A stretch of DNA of 64,000 nucleotides from Henningerozyma blattae CBS 6284 (taxonomy: Eukaryota > Ascomycota > Saccharomycetes > Saccharomycetales > Saccharomycetaceae), in assembly GCF_000315915.1 (NCBI RefSeq), contig NC_020186.1:1116001-1180000 (forward strand), read 5' to 3'. The translations under genes were made by a program, and so were the position numbers. Of this stretch, positions 30,824 to 39,891 are shown piece after piece (positions within the stretch are counted from its first letter, which is position 1; every line of letters starts with the position of its first letter). The notes beneath the pieces are model-generated. The model was not told the origin of the DNA. It ran no database searches and worked only from the letters and a program-made list of their open reading frames with translations.

Positions 30824-32233
30824 ATGAATAGAACTTATTCGTTAAGAAACCAAAGGGCTCCAAGTGCTGCTCAATTACAATCACCACCTCCACCACCTGC
30901 CACCACAAGATCCAAGTTTTTTGGTAAAAGGTCCATAGCTTCTTCGTTCAGAAGAAATGCTGTAGGCAATCTAGGTCCAGAATTGTCTAGAAAATTATCT
31001 CAATTGATTAAGACTGAAAAGAACTATTTACAATCGTTAGAAATTGTGGCTAATGAAAGAAGAATTGCTGCAAGATGTCTTTCTCAATGGGGGTACGACA
31101 ATGATGACGATGTTTCCGATGTCACTGATAAGTTGGGTGTTTTATTATATGAATTGGGTGAATTACAAGATCAGTTCATTGATAAATACGATCAATATAG
31201 AATCACTTTGAAATCCATTAGAAATATCGAGGCCTCTGTTCAACCAACAAGATACCGTAAGGATAAGATTACTAATGCTATTGCCAACTTGAAATATAGA
31301 GATCCTCAATCTACCAAGATTAGAGGTCTTGAACAAGAACTGGTAAGAGCAGAAGCAGAATCCTTGGTTGCTGAAGCTCAATTATCAAACATAACAAGAG
31401 ACAAGATGAAGGCAGCTTTCAACTATAAATTCGATTCCTTAAGAGAAATGTCTGAAAAATTCGCCTTGATTGCGGGCTACGGTAAGGCATTATTGGAATT
31501 GTTAGATGATTCTCCAGTGACTCCCGGTGAAACTAGACCAGCGTACGATGGGTATGAGGCATCTACTCAAATTATTATGGATGCTGAAAATGCATTAGAA
31601 TCTTGGACTCTAGATGTAGCTGAAATCAAACCAACTTTATCCTTCTATCAAACTGCTGAAGACGTTTATGAAGATGTACCATCAGAAGAAGATGAAGATG
31701 CTTTAGAACAAGAAGAAGAAGAGGAGGAGGAAGAAGAAGAATTAGTTCAACCACAACCACAATCTCAACGTCGTGTTGCTCCTCAACAATACCAAGAACC
31801 AGAAGAAGAAGAAGAGGAAGAAGAAGAATATGCTGAACAGTACGTCGAAGGTGACCAATATGAACATGATGAGGATGAATATGAAGAAGCTGAAGAATTA
31901 GAAGAACGTGATGAAGCTGAAGAAGGAGAATATGAAGAACAACCAGAAGATGATGATGAAGAGGAAGCTGAAGCTGAAGTAGCTGAGGAAGAAGAATATG
32001 AACACCCAGCTCAACAAATTTCTGCTGCTAAATCTCCTGTTGCTGCTGCATCAGATTCAAAAGGGACTGCTCCAAAACGTACTTCAAAGAGAGCTCAATA
32101 TATGGGTGCTGCCTTAGAACCACAAACAAGTAATGATACCATCATCCAAGAAGGTGAAGAATTGGTTGAAACAAAACTCCAACCAGAACTTGAAAATGGT
32201 GCAAAGAAAGTTGCTTCAAAAGTAAAGAAATGA
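30824..32233 (+). CDS. LSP1: Eisosome core BAR-domain protein Lsp1 (Pil1/Lsp1 family)
   Basis: Main coat component of eisosomes, the furrow-like plasma-membrane domains controlled by Pkh1/2 kinases. The N-terminus MNRTYSLRNQRAPSAAQL and the IASSFRRNA segment match Lsp1 better than Pil1. The BAR domain (about 40-275) includes GPELSRKLSQLIKTEKNYL, QFIDKYDQYRITLKSIRN, LEQELVRAEAESLVAEAQL and GYGKALLELLDDSPVTPGE. The C-terminus is extended: 469 residues against about 341, mostly poly-Glu with Tyr and Gln (about 285-395), then a basic end. Position between ULA1 and AEP3 equals YPL004C. Confidence 0.95.
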   Translation: MNRTYSLRNQRAPSAAQLQSPPPPPATTRSKFFGKRSIASSFRRNAVGNLGPELSRKLSQLIKTEKNYLQSLEIVANERRIAARCLSQWGYDNDDDVSDVTDKLGVLLYELGELQDQFIDKYDQYRITLKSIRNIEASVQPTRYRKDKITNAIANLKYRDPQSTKIRGLEQELVRAEAESLVAEAQLSNITRDKMKAAFNYKFDSLREMSEKFALIAGYGKALLELLDDSPVTPGETRPAYDGYEASTQIIMDAENALESWTLDVAEIKPTLSFYQTAEDVYEDVPSEEDEDALEQEEEEEEEEEELVQPQPQSQRRVAPQQYQEPEEEEEEEEEYAEQYVEGDQYEHDEDEYEEAEELEERDEAEEGEYEEQPEDDDEEEAEAEVAEEEEYEHPAQQISAAKSPVAAASDSKGTAPKRTSKRAQYMGAALEPQTSNDTIIQEGEELVETKLQPELENGAKKVASKVKK

Positions 32234-32736
32234 TACTTCATATTATATACATATAAAGATCTCACTTCATCCTTTTTATTTCTCGCCTGCTCAAATATTA
32301 TTGACTCTACTTACACATTCTTACATTCTTTATTAACTTATTATTCCACTATTCTTTGAAAATTTAACAGATAATTATATTTTATTTTTTCTAATAATAA
32401 TAATAAAAAAAACAACCATTCTCTTCATGAACCTTTTGTATTATGTCGTAATTTTTATCCTTTTTTTTATTAAACTAACCGACCTTAATAATTTATATAT
32501 ATAATTTTATATATATTTAAAAGTAAATACCAATACTTTTTATAATTCTTTATTAAAAAAAATAAATAAATATTGTATTATTTATTACCCTATCTATTGA
32601 TTATTATATTTACATGATAAAACATCTCCAGAAAAAAAAAGGGAAAACAGACTAATATACACTTATATACAAATTCCCTCAATTTGGGTTTATCAATTCT
32701 ATCTCATATTTACATGATATTTATTAAGAAAAAAAA
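32234..32736. other. Convergent 3' region LSP1/AEP3
   Basis: About 500 bp of AT-rich DNA between convergent genes, with TA-rich repeats near 32500-32520 that resemble yeast polyadenylation efficiency elements. No gene is seen. Confidence 0.6.
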
Positions 32737-32991
32737 TCATTTGTCATCAATATCATTGTAATGATATATATTACGCTCTATTAATTCATCTTTTAAAGCT
32801 TTGTAATAGTTATTATTTTGGTCGTCTTTGACATAGGGCAATCTTTTAATCATTGCATGTTGGATTGCAATCTCTGATATACGTTTTTTATATTTAATTT
32901 TTTGAATATTAGCATGCTTGTTTATAGTTCCATTTTTTAATTTTTTTCCAACGAAGTTCCAATCGTCCCTTTCATATGTGGAGGTATACAT
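32737..32991 (-). pseudogene. Out-of-frame C-terminal extension of AEP3
   Basis: An 84-codon frame overlaps the last 55 bases of AEP3 in another register and continues 200 bp past its stop. Its product is highly charged and helical (RDDWNFVGKKLKNGT, RISEIAIQHAMIKRLPYV) and looks like real protein rather than random translation. One extra base in the T7 run at 32941-32947, or a slip slightly upstream, would fuse it to AEP3. I infer that it is the true AEP3 C-terminus separated by a frameshift. Confidence 0.5.
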
Positions 32992-34775
32992 CCTAAATAT
33001 CTTAAATGATAATGCAGATGTTTACATTCGTTCCAAACTTTAATAGTATAAGCAAGATCTTTGGACCATATTAAATTTTTCAATAATTTACTTTTTTCTT
33101 CCAATTCCATTAATCCAACTTCCTTTGCTTGACAATTAAATTTACTAATTGCTTGAGCTTTGATATGCCAATAAGATTGTCTACGACCACAATTCCAATC
33201 ATTTTGCCAAGTATGAATAATCTTAGACACAACACTAAAATGAGTACTATAACCATTTCTAACTAATGCCTTAAACATTTGATTAAATGAATCAATAGTG
33301 GGCTTAATTTTGAATCTTGATGCGAATGTATTAAAAGTCATAATACTTAAATCCAGACGGCCTTTATTTGCTAGATAGACTAAAAAAAGATTTAAAGTCT
33401 TATGATTAGGTTTGAATAATTTTGAGTCACTATCTTGATTATTAATAGCATATTCCACAATTTTCATAGCAACTGGATAATTGTCTTCATATAAAAGTTT
33501 CTTGATACAATAATTGAAAAGCTTTAGGTTAAGAGGTATTTTATGTTCTTTTAAAATACCTAAAATCTCAGATAAAGTATGATCGTTATCGTTATTAGAA
33601 GTATTATCCTTTGCTTTATTTTTAGACTGAAGCATATAATCAATTTTATCAGAAGTTTTAACAATTGCATATAATACTTCATTTGTAATTGGAAATCCAA
33701 GTGAGATCATTTGCTCAATAAAAATTTGTCTTGATAAGTTTTCATTTAAAAAATTATAACATGTTAACCAGGTAACCAAATCTGGCTTAACACCATGCGA
33801 TTCCATATCTTCAAGATAAAATATTACTTCATCATAAATAGGTTTTGATTTATTAAGTCTTAGATTTCTAAGTATATTTCTTAATAACAAATTATAAGTT
33901 CTGGTATTTGGTGAACAACTTTCAAGTTTCATCTGTGCAAATACCTCTCTACTACTAGCAAAATCGTGCTTAGTACCAAAATAATAAATCACATCATTAT
34001 AAGTATTAACTGTTCTTAGTTTTAAAGTTTTAATATTTGATGGATGCATTAGATTACGTAAAATTTTCGGTATAATACCATTTAATCTTGATGAGTTTTT
34101 ATATAAGAAATTAGTATGAGTTAATATCCCAATATAGTTTTCAAATAATTCTGGATTTTTATCAAAATCTGGTAAAGCTGGCACTTCTTCACAGGTATAG
34201 TTTAAATATATATTATTTGAACCAGATAACGAGTAATTAAAATTTGGAATTGCTGAAAGTTGCTTAATGTGGGTGGAATTTTTCATTAATATTGATAATA
34301 GTTTGCTTAAAAACTTCTGATAGTTTATTGATTCAACATTTGATGTTAATCCATTAACGAGATTTCTCTGAACAGTTTTCGAGTAAGTAGTAAAAGCCTC
34401 CGCTTTTTTAAAATCGTATTTTAGATTTGGATCCAATCTTTTAAAGTTTGTTTTACTTAATGGCGATAAATATTCATGAACAATTTTTTTATTAAAACCA
34501 CGATTCAGTTCCTTCAACTCTTTCATAGGTATTAAACTTTTCCCAAGAGTACCTTTCCTATGTATGTGCTTCTTATCTTCATTTTTAAAACTAATAGCAA
34601 CTGAGGGTCTCTTTGGCAAATGTGTCTGTTTAGGATTCCTTTTATCTTCATGCGTCTTGTTAATGGGGAAATTTTTTGGGGTTATTAAATTTGAGCAGGG
34701 TTCATTATGAGCCCTTGTGGATACCTGCAAATCCTTCTTGGTAAGCAGTTTCCCAAGATTTTTCAATACTGTCAT
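32937..34775 (-). CDS. AEP3: Mitochondrial PPR-like mRNA stability factor Aep3
   Basis: Mitochondrial inner-membrane protein that stabilises the ATP6/8 mRNA and assists translation initiation in S. cerevisiae. It has 612 residues in this frame. The N-terminus (MTVLKNLGKLLTKKDLQVST) is a basic amphipathic presequence. Pentatricopeptide-like repeats are visible (TVNTYNDVIYYFGTKHDF, SPNTRTYNLLLRNILRN, GVKPDLVTWLTCYNFLN, KPTIDSFNQMFKALVRNG). Assignment rests on these repeats and on position and strand beside LSP1, as YPL005W. The last residues after HLRYLGC lie where a second frame takes over, so the annotated C-terminus is doubtful. Confidence 0.85.
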   Translation of the reverse strand: MTVLKNLGKLLTKKDLQVSTRAHNEPCSNLITPKNFPINKTHEDKRNPKQTHLPKRPSVAISFKNEDKKHIHRKGTLGKSLIPMKELKELNRGFNKKIVHEYLSPLSKTNFKRLDPNLKYDFKKAEAFTTYSKTVQRNLVNGLTSNVESINYQKFLSKLLSILMKNSTHIKQLSAIPNFNYSLSGSNNIYLNYTCEEVPALPDFDKNPELFENYIGILTHTNFLYKNSSRLNGIIPKILRNLMHPSNIKTLKLRTVNTYNDVIYYFGTKHDFASSREVFAQMKLESCSPNTRTYNLLLRNILRNLRLNKSKPIYDEVIFYLEDMESHGVKPDLVTWLTCYNFLNENLSRQIFIEQMISLGFPITNEVLYAIVKTSDKIDYMLQSKNKAKDNTSNNDNDHTLSEILGILKEHKIPLNLKLFNYCIKKLLYEDNYPVAMKIVEYAINNQDSDSKLFKPNHKTLNLFLVYLANKGRLDLSIMTFNTFASRFKIKPTIDSFNQMFKALVRNGYSTHFSVVSKIIHTWQNDWNCGRRQSYWHIKAQAISKFNCQAKEVGLMELEEKSKLLKNLIWSKDLAYTIKVWNECKHLHYHLRYLGCIPPHMKGTIGTSLEKN

Positions 34776-36058
34776 ATAATAGTCATATATATCTTAGAGT
34801 ATATATATCTAGGGTATTATATCTTAGGCAATAGTTTTCTCTTAGATAAAGATGGCAATAAAATATAGGCTACTCTCAAAGACCTTTTAGATTTGTTACA
34901 ACTTAAATCTTGTGATATATATCGGGCCAGCAATTGAGATAGGATATTTATAATATAGATATATATATATTTGATTTATATTATTAAAAATAAAAAGAAT
35001 ATTTTAACCTAAATTTCTTCGGATATTTTAATTTTAAAGATTCGGATCATTGATATTTTGAAGAGCTGCCTCATCCTTATTTACAACAATATAAATTATT
35101 TAAAGTAGAAAGATTATTTTGCAATACCTATCTATCGAGATATCCAGTTGTCTCTGATTTTAGTTATGCGTATTTAATTATATTCATTAAATATCTTAGA
35201 ATTTGCGCTTTTTCTATTATAAAAAGCTTCACGCCTCTTTCTTAACTCTTGCTTGATGACTTATTTCAATTCGATAGCTACTTGTTATAATCCCAATTGC
35301 TTATTTTTAAATTTATTATAATGTAATTTATAAGAAATTAATAGTTTATTTGACATTAAAGCTAATTCTGGTAATACATGTATATATGCATATTTATATG
35401 GGAATACATAGTCCAATGAGACACTGACTATAATCTATAAATTATTTGCTGAGTCTGTAAAAATGTGGTGGCTCTTAGTTTACTTATATAGAAAACAAAC
35501 TTTAGTTACAGGTTTCAGATAGAATCTTATTGCCTTTATATATTTCTGTTACCTGGTTGTTTCCAAAACATTGATAAGCTCCGTAATTGGATTTAGCATA
35601 ATATTTTTTTACTTCGTAGTAGAAAAAAAACGCGGCCGCTGTATCCAATGACAATATCGGTAAAACTTCTAAATAAAGAAGAATCCACAATGAAGCCTAG
35701 TTGCTTGCATTATATTATATCCGCTATGTCTCTTACAATGGGGATCCAATTATTATTGCTTGCAGAATGGAAAAATGATTGACTACATGCACTGTTCAAT
35801 AAGACGGATTTAATAGGGGAATAAGAAACAATTTTGAAAAAATTCAATCGTTCTTGTTTAGTGGTAGTCAGAAAGAGTTTGATTCTTGGGGTAGTAGTAT
35901 CATATAAGTAATAGATAATTCTAGTATGAAATCCAATTTGAACTGTTAACTCTTGAATAATACTGTTACCTAAGTTATCATGCATCATAAGCAAAAAGTT
36001 ATTTTTTTTCTTTTTTTGCATTGAAAATAAGTTATCTGAAGTTTAATTGGAAACTAAA
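34776..36058. other. Intergenic AEP3/HDA3, synteny junction
   Basis: 1.28 kb that joins the YPL001-005-like block to the YPR179-191-like block. The left half is AT-rich AEP3 upstream DNA. The right half holds a 103-codon frame (listed separately) and a 62-codon frame at 35502-35690 without recognisable features. Confidence 0.6.
35710..36021 (-). CDS. Hypothetical small protein (103 aa)
   Basis: I do not recognise this product. The frame begins 37 bp after the HDA3 stop, on the same strand. After a Lys/Asn-rich start it has ordinary yeast-like codons (GGT, AGA, CAA, GAA), a balanced composition, and stretches such as GNSIIQELTVQIGFHTRIIYY and RIKLFLTTTKQERLNFF. Met12 or Met13 could be the real start. 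The short distance from HDA3 leaves little room for a promoter, which speaks against it. It may be chance or a remnant at the synteny junction. Confidence 0.3.
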   Translation of the reverse strand: MQKKKKNNFLLMMHDNLGNSIIQELTVQIGFHTRIIYYLYDTTTPRIKLFLTTTKQERLNFFKIVSYSPIKSVLLNSACSQSFFHSASNNNWIPIVRDIADII

Positions 36059-38065
36059 CTAACCTCTCTTTCTTCTTCCCTTTTTTGTAACTTGCGCAGA
36101 AGTTCTTATGCGTGGAGTGGGTATCTTGTGAAGATCATGAACAACATTTCCTAGATTTATTTCACTGACTTTAAAAGAAGAGATTTGTTGCTCTCTACGG
36201 TCGTTTAATTTATTTATACTTTCATGTAATCCAGAACCATTCTTTGTCACATTTTCTAGTTTAGTTTTAATTATATTTGCATACTCATTAATTTCATTTG
36301 TTAATTTTTCAATTTCAATTTCAGAATCATTCTTAGATGCTTCAGCACGGTTAAATTCCTTTTCCATATATTCTTTTTCAGTACGATTGGAATTGAGTTG
36401 TGATTCTTTATGCCTAATATCATCTTGTAAACTCAATTGTTTAGAATATGATTCAAATAAGTCATTATTTTTATTCTTTAACAGTTCTTTCATTTTCTCA
36501 AATGTTTCTTTTAATTTTTCAATCTCAGTAAGCTTCTGCTTATTTTCATTGAAGATTTCTTGTGATCTTTGTTTGTTATTTGAATCAGTGAGCAATGCCT
36601 GCTCGACTTTTGTATTCATCTTTTTATATTCTTCCTGGAAATTCTGGACATGGTCTTCTTCTATTAAGTTAGTTTGAATATATCCATTAATCTCTTTGTT
36701 TTGTAAATCTAATTCAACATATATTTGACCTATTTCTTGAACCAATTTATGAGTTAAGATCCCACTAGATAGATGATACATATTTCCCATCTTTGAATTA
36801 GCAGTTGTAATCCCTGTTAATTGAGTCATATCTTGCTTAGTTGGATTAGTTGAATAATCATTCTTTAATCTTTTTAACATATAAAATGGCAAAACAGTGT
36901 CTTCTAGTTTTCCATTTTTAGTACTACCAGTATTATTAGAATTATTATTGCGACCACGAGTCTTACGACCAAATGCAGCTTCTAACTCATCTTCGACTTG
37001 TTTATAATGAACTTCAGTCAATAGAGATATTTCAACATCTACAGAGTTATATTCTTTGATTGGATAAATATCAGGTAACGGCCAGGGCAATTGTGTATTT
37101 TCAATCCAAGGTATTAAATAAGATAATTTTTGTGAATAAATAGGACGTAAATCTGGTGGCAGAATACCAACACGACCTCTTAAAACGACAATACCAGCTG
37201 TTATATTTTCTAAAGTTTTTAAATCTTCATCGCCGAGTTTATCCTTATCCTTATTGGTATTGCTATTACTAGTTGAACCGTTGGAGTTTTTATTTTTAAA
37301 AAATAATTTACAATGGTCAATAGAATTAATCGTCGTTAATCTAATTATTGGAGAATTATCACTACCATCTTGAGTAGTAGTATCTTTACCATAATTTCTA
37401 ATTTTTCGAAATGCTTTGGTATTGGTATCAACACTTGGATCTAATGTTATAACACAATTGAATTGTAATGAAGCTTCAATAGGTATTTTTTTAGAATCAT
37501 AATCCGTAGAGGGAAAAATATGACATGTACAAGAAAATGTCTTCTGTTTAGCCTTATATTGTTTACTTTTAACAGTATTTCCATCATATCTTTTAATATT
37601 AACTTTCAATCCCATCAAAAGAGCTTCTACTAAATCCATAGTTCTACCAGGCCTACAGACTATAGCTGTATCTGCTTCATATTCCTGTAAAATAGCAATT
37701 AAATCTTTTAAAACGGTAAATTTGCCGCTAAACTCACTCAGATGGTTTGGGATATCTTTCCCAGTTAAACTTTTTGGCATATAATGATCAATTAAAAGAT
37801 AAGGATGCGTTGCTACTAACTCACTATTATAGCACATCGTTCTTAAAGATTCTAATACAACGTCTTCTTGGAAATGACTTGTTTCAAAATATCGAAGTAT
37901 ATCGGAGTAATGTAAAGAAATTACTTGATCTGTAAGCTCTTTTTGATATAGGCACATTGGTGTGGGTAACCAATAATCTCCTGATGTATTGCCAGAAACT
38001 CCCAAAGTTCTAGCATCTACAATGGCAGGTATAGGCTTCGTATCTAAAATTTTTAATAGATTCAT
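36059..38065 (-). CDS. HDA3: HDA1 histone deacetylase complex subunit Hda3
   Basis: Non-catalytic subunit of the Hda1-Hda2-Hda3 class II histone deacetylase complex, required for its repression activity. It has 668 residues against about 655 in S. cerevisiae. The N-terminal helicase-like DNA-binding domain is highly conserved (MNLLKILDTKPIPAIVDA, GNTSGDYWLPTPMCLYQKE, LLIDHYMPKSLTGKDIP, AIVCRPGRTMDLVEALL). The C-terminal 200 residues form a long coiled coil (about 440-640), the usual Hda2 contact. It ends in a basic tail. It is divergent from AOS1, as YPR179C/YPR180W. Confidence 0.96.
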   Translation of the reverse strand: MNLLKILDTKPIPAIVDARTLGVSGNTSGDYWLPTPMCLYQKELTDQVISLHYSDILRYFETSHFQEDVVLESLRTMCYNSELVATHPYLLIDHYMPKSLTGKDIPNHLSEFSGKFTVLKDLIAILQEYEADTAIVCRPGRTMDLVEALLMGLKVNIKRYDGNTVKSKQYKAKQKTFSCTCHIFPSTDYDSKKIPIEASLQFNCVITLDPSVDTNTKAFRKIRNYGKDTTTQDGSDNSPIIRLTTINSIDHCKLFFKNKNSNGSTSNSNTNKDKDKLGDEDLKTLENITAGIVVLRGRVGILPPDLRPIYSQKLSYLIPWIENTQLPWPLPDIYPIKEYNSVDVEISLLTEVHYKQVEDELEAAFGRKTRGRNNNSNNTGSTKNGKLEDTVLPFYMLKRLKNDYSTNPTKQDMTQLTGITTANSKMGNMYHLSSGILTHKLVQEIGQIYVELDLQNKEINGYIQTNLIEEDHVQNFQEEYKKMNTKVEQALLTDSNNKQRSQEIFNENKQKLTEIEKLKETFEKMKELLKNKNNDLFESYSKQLSLQDDIRHKESQLNSNRTEKEYMEKEFNRAEASKNDSEIEIEKLTNEINEYANIIKTKLENVTKNGSGLHESINKLNDRREQQISSFKVSEINLGNVVHDLHKIPTPRIRTSAQVTKKGRRKRG

Positions 38066-38498
38066 ATTTTCTATTAAAAACTTGATTTTATTGGAAAAAT
38101 AAAGTAATTTATTTGAATATTTTGATATATAGATTTTATTTCTTATAACACTGTATATTTGAAATTTAAAATTATTTAAAATAATAAATAAACTGTAATT
38201 AAAATATTAATTTTAAGCTTTAATTTGACTTAAGTTGTAATTGAATATTAAATTTAGAGCGGCATTGTTCCTTTTCGGATTATTCATTAATTTTGAAAAT
38301 TCAAATAATGGAATTTGAAATTTCATAGTAACCGACACGAAAAATTAAGTATATGCATATATAGTTTAAAAAAAAAAAAGAATATTAAAATTATATAATA
38401 GAATAAGATAAGAAGTTTTATATTCTCCAAGATTTGCTCAGAATCTTTAAAACAAGATATCGAAGATAAAATACACATAATAATTAATAATTTCAAAG
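38066..38498. other. Divergent promoter HDA3/AOS1
   Basis: 433 bp of AT-rich shared upstream DNA with poly-A tracts, and no distinctive site recognised. Confidence 0.6.
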
Positions 38499-39536
38499 AT
38501 GAATAATGAGAACAAGCTGAGTAGTGACGAAATTGCACTTTATGATCGTCAAATTCGGTTGTGGGGTATGGCAGCTCAAGCAAGAATGCGTTCAACTCAA
38601 GTTTTATTAATTGGAATTGGAGCAATTGGTCAAGAAATAGCGAAGAACATTGTGTTGAGTGGTATCGGCCAATTGACTTTGCTAGATGACCGTATCTTAA
38701 CTGAGGAAGATTTAGGAAGTCAATTTTTTGTTTCTAAGAATGAAGTTAGTATGAAACGATTGGAGGCTGCAGGCCCAAGAATTGCAGATTTAAATCCTAG
38801 AGTCACTTTACATGTTGATACTGATAAGTTGAGAGCAAAAAATGACGAATATTTCTCCAAATTTGATCTTATAGTAGGTACTGAGTTGATACCTGCAGAT
38901 GCCAGTTGGCTAAATGATGCCACTCGAAGATTAAATATCCCATTATACATTACAGGCTCTAATGGGTTGTCGGCTTATTGTTTTATTGATTTGATTCAAT
39001 TTGATTCTCAAGATACAAAATTACAGAGCCAAATACCCACAAAATTAGGAAAAGTATCAAAGAATAGGACGATAACAAATATTGAAATAAAAGAAGATTC
39101 TAATAATAATGACAAAAAACAAGAAATAATCACCACAAGACATATATATAAATCATTTAGTGAGTTATTAAAAACATTTACCTTTGAAGGGTTACATCGT
39201 AGACAAATTAAGAGAATGTCCAATATGGTGCCTCTAACTCTTGCTTTATTAACGATTCCAGAAGAACTTAATAATGAACAGCTTACAATAGATCAATTAA
39301 AAGAATATACGTTAAAAGTTTGCAATCAAGGTGGTTTGCTAAAAGATATACTTCGTGATGAAAGTATTGAACAGATGGTAAGACAAAGAAATATTGAATT
39401 TAGTCCCGTTGCTGCTATCATGGGGGGTGCAGTTGCTCAAGATGTAATAAATATCTTGGGTAAAAAACAGTCACCACTAAATAATTTCATTGTTTTTGAT
39501 GGCATTACTCTTGATATGCCAATATACGAATTATAG
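38499..39536 (+). CDS. AOS1: SUMO-activating enzyme subunit Aos1
   Basis: Forms the nuclear SUMO (Smt3) E1 heterodimer with Uba2. It has 345 residues, the usual length. The adenylation-domain opening is YDRQIRLWGMAAQARMRS, with nucleotide-binding GIGAIG at 39-44 and LLDDRILTEEDLGSQFF after it. The closing segment PVAAIMGGAVAQDVINILGKKQ followed by FIVFDG is typical of the E1 amino-terminal half. The catalytic cysteine lies in Uba2, as expected, so none is needed here. Gene order matches YPR180W. Confidence 0.97.
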   Translation: MNNENKLSSDEIALYDRQIRLWGMAAQARMRSTQVLLIGIGAIGQEIAKNIVLSGIGQLTLLDDRILTEEDLGSQFFVSKNEVSMKRLEAAGPRIADLNPRVTLHVDTDKLRAKNDEYFSKFDLIVGTELIPADASWLNDATRRLNIPLYITGSNGLSAYCFIDLIQFDSQDTKLQSQIPTKLGKVSKNRTITNIEIKEDSNNNDKKQEIITTRHIYKSFSELLKTFTFEGLHRRQIKRMSNMVPLTLALLTIPEELNNEQLTIDQLKEYTLKVCNQGGLLKDILRDESIEQMVRQRNIEFSPVAAIMGGAVAQDVINILGKKQSPLNNFIVFDGITLDMPIYEL

Positions 39537-39891
39537 TTTGTCAACCATATATGTATATATATATAGAAAAGAACACAATGAGTTAGTACGAGGTATATAT
39601 ACAAACTATTCTACAGAAAAAAATTATATACCCAAAATTTAAATAAAGATTGAAGCAGTACTATGCATCAACATTATACATAAAATTATATATACTACCT
39701 AATAATACAGTTAACAGGTATATATATATATATAAGAGTCAGTAGTATGAATGGGGATAAGGGGAAGGGAGGGGATAAAAAAAGATAAGGAGACGGAGGG
39801 GTGGTAAAAAGCCAGTGTACAAAAGATCCTTTAAGATTGTATATTAGTCATGATATTATTATTAATAAAAATTATTTTTCCTTTTTTGTTA
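39537..39891. other. Convergent 3' region AOS1/SEC23
   Basis: 355 bp with TATATA repeats (39547-39562, 39718-39732) typical of yeast 3'-end signals, and a purine-rich GGGGA stretch near 39753-39803. No gene is seen. Confidence 0.6.

Noticed and set aside
35250..35430. C/D-box snoRNA candidate (TTGATGA ... CTGA)
   Set aside because: The boxes are about 165 bases apart with no terminal stem, which is outside the usual size and not convincing.
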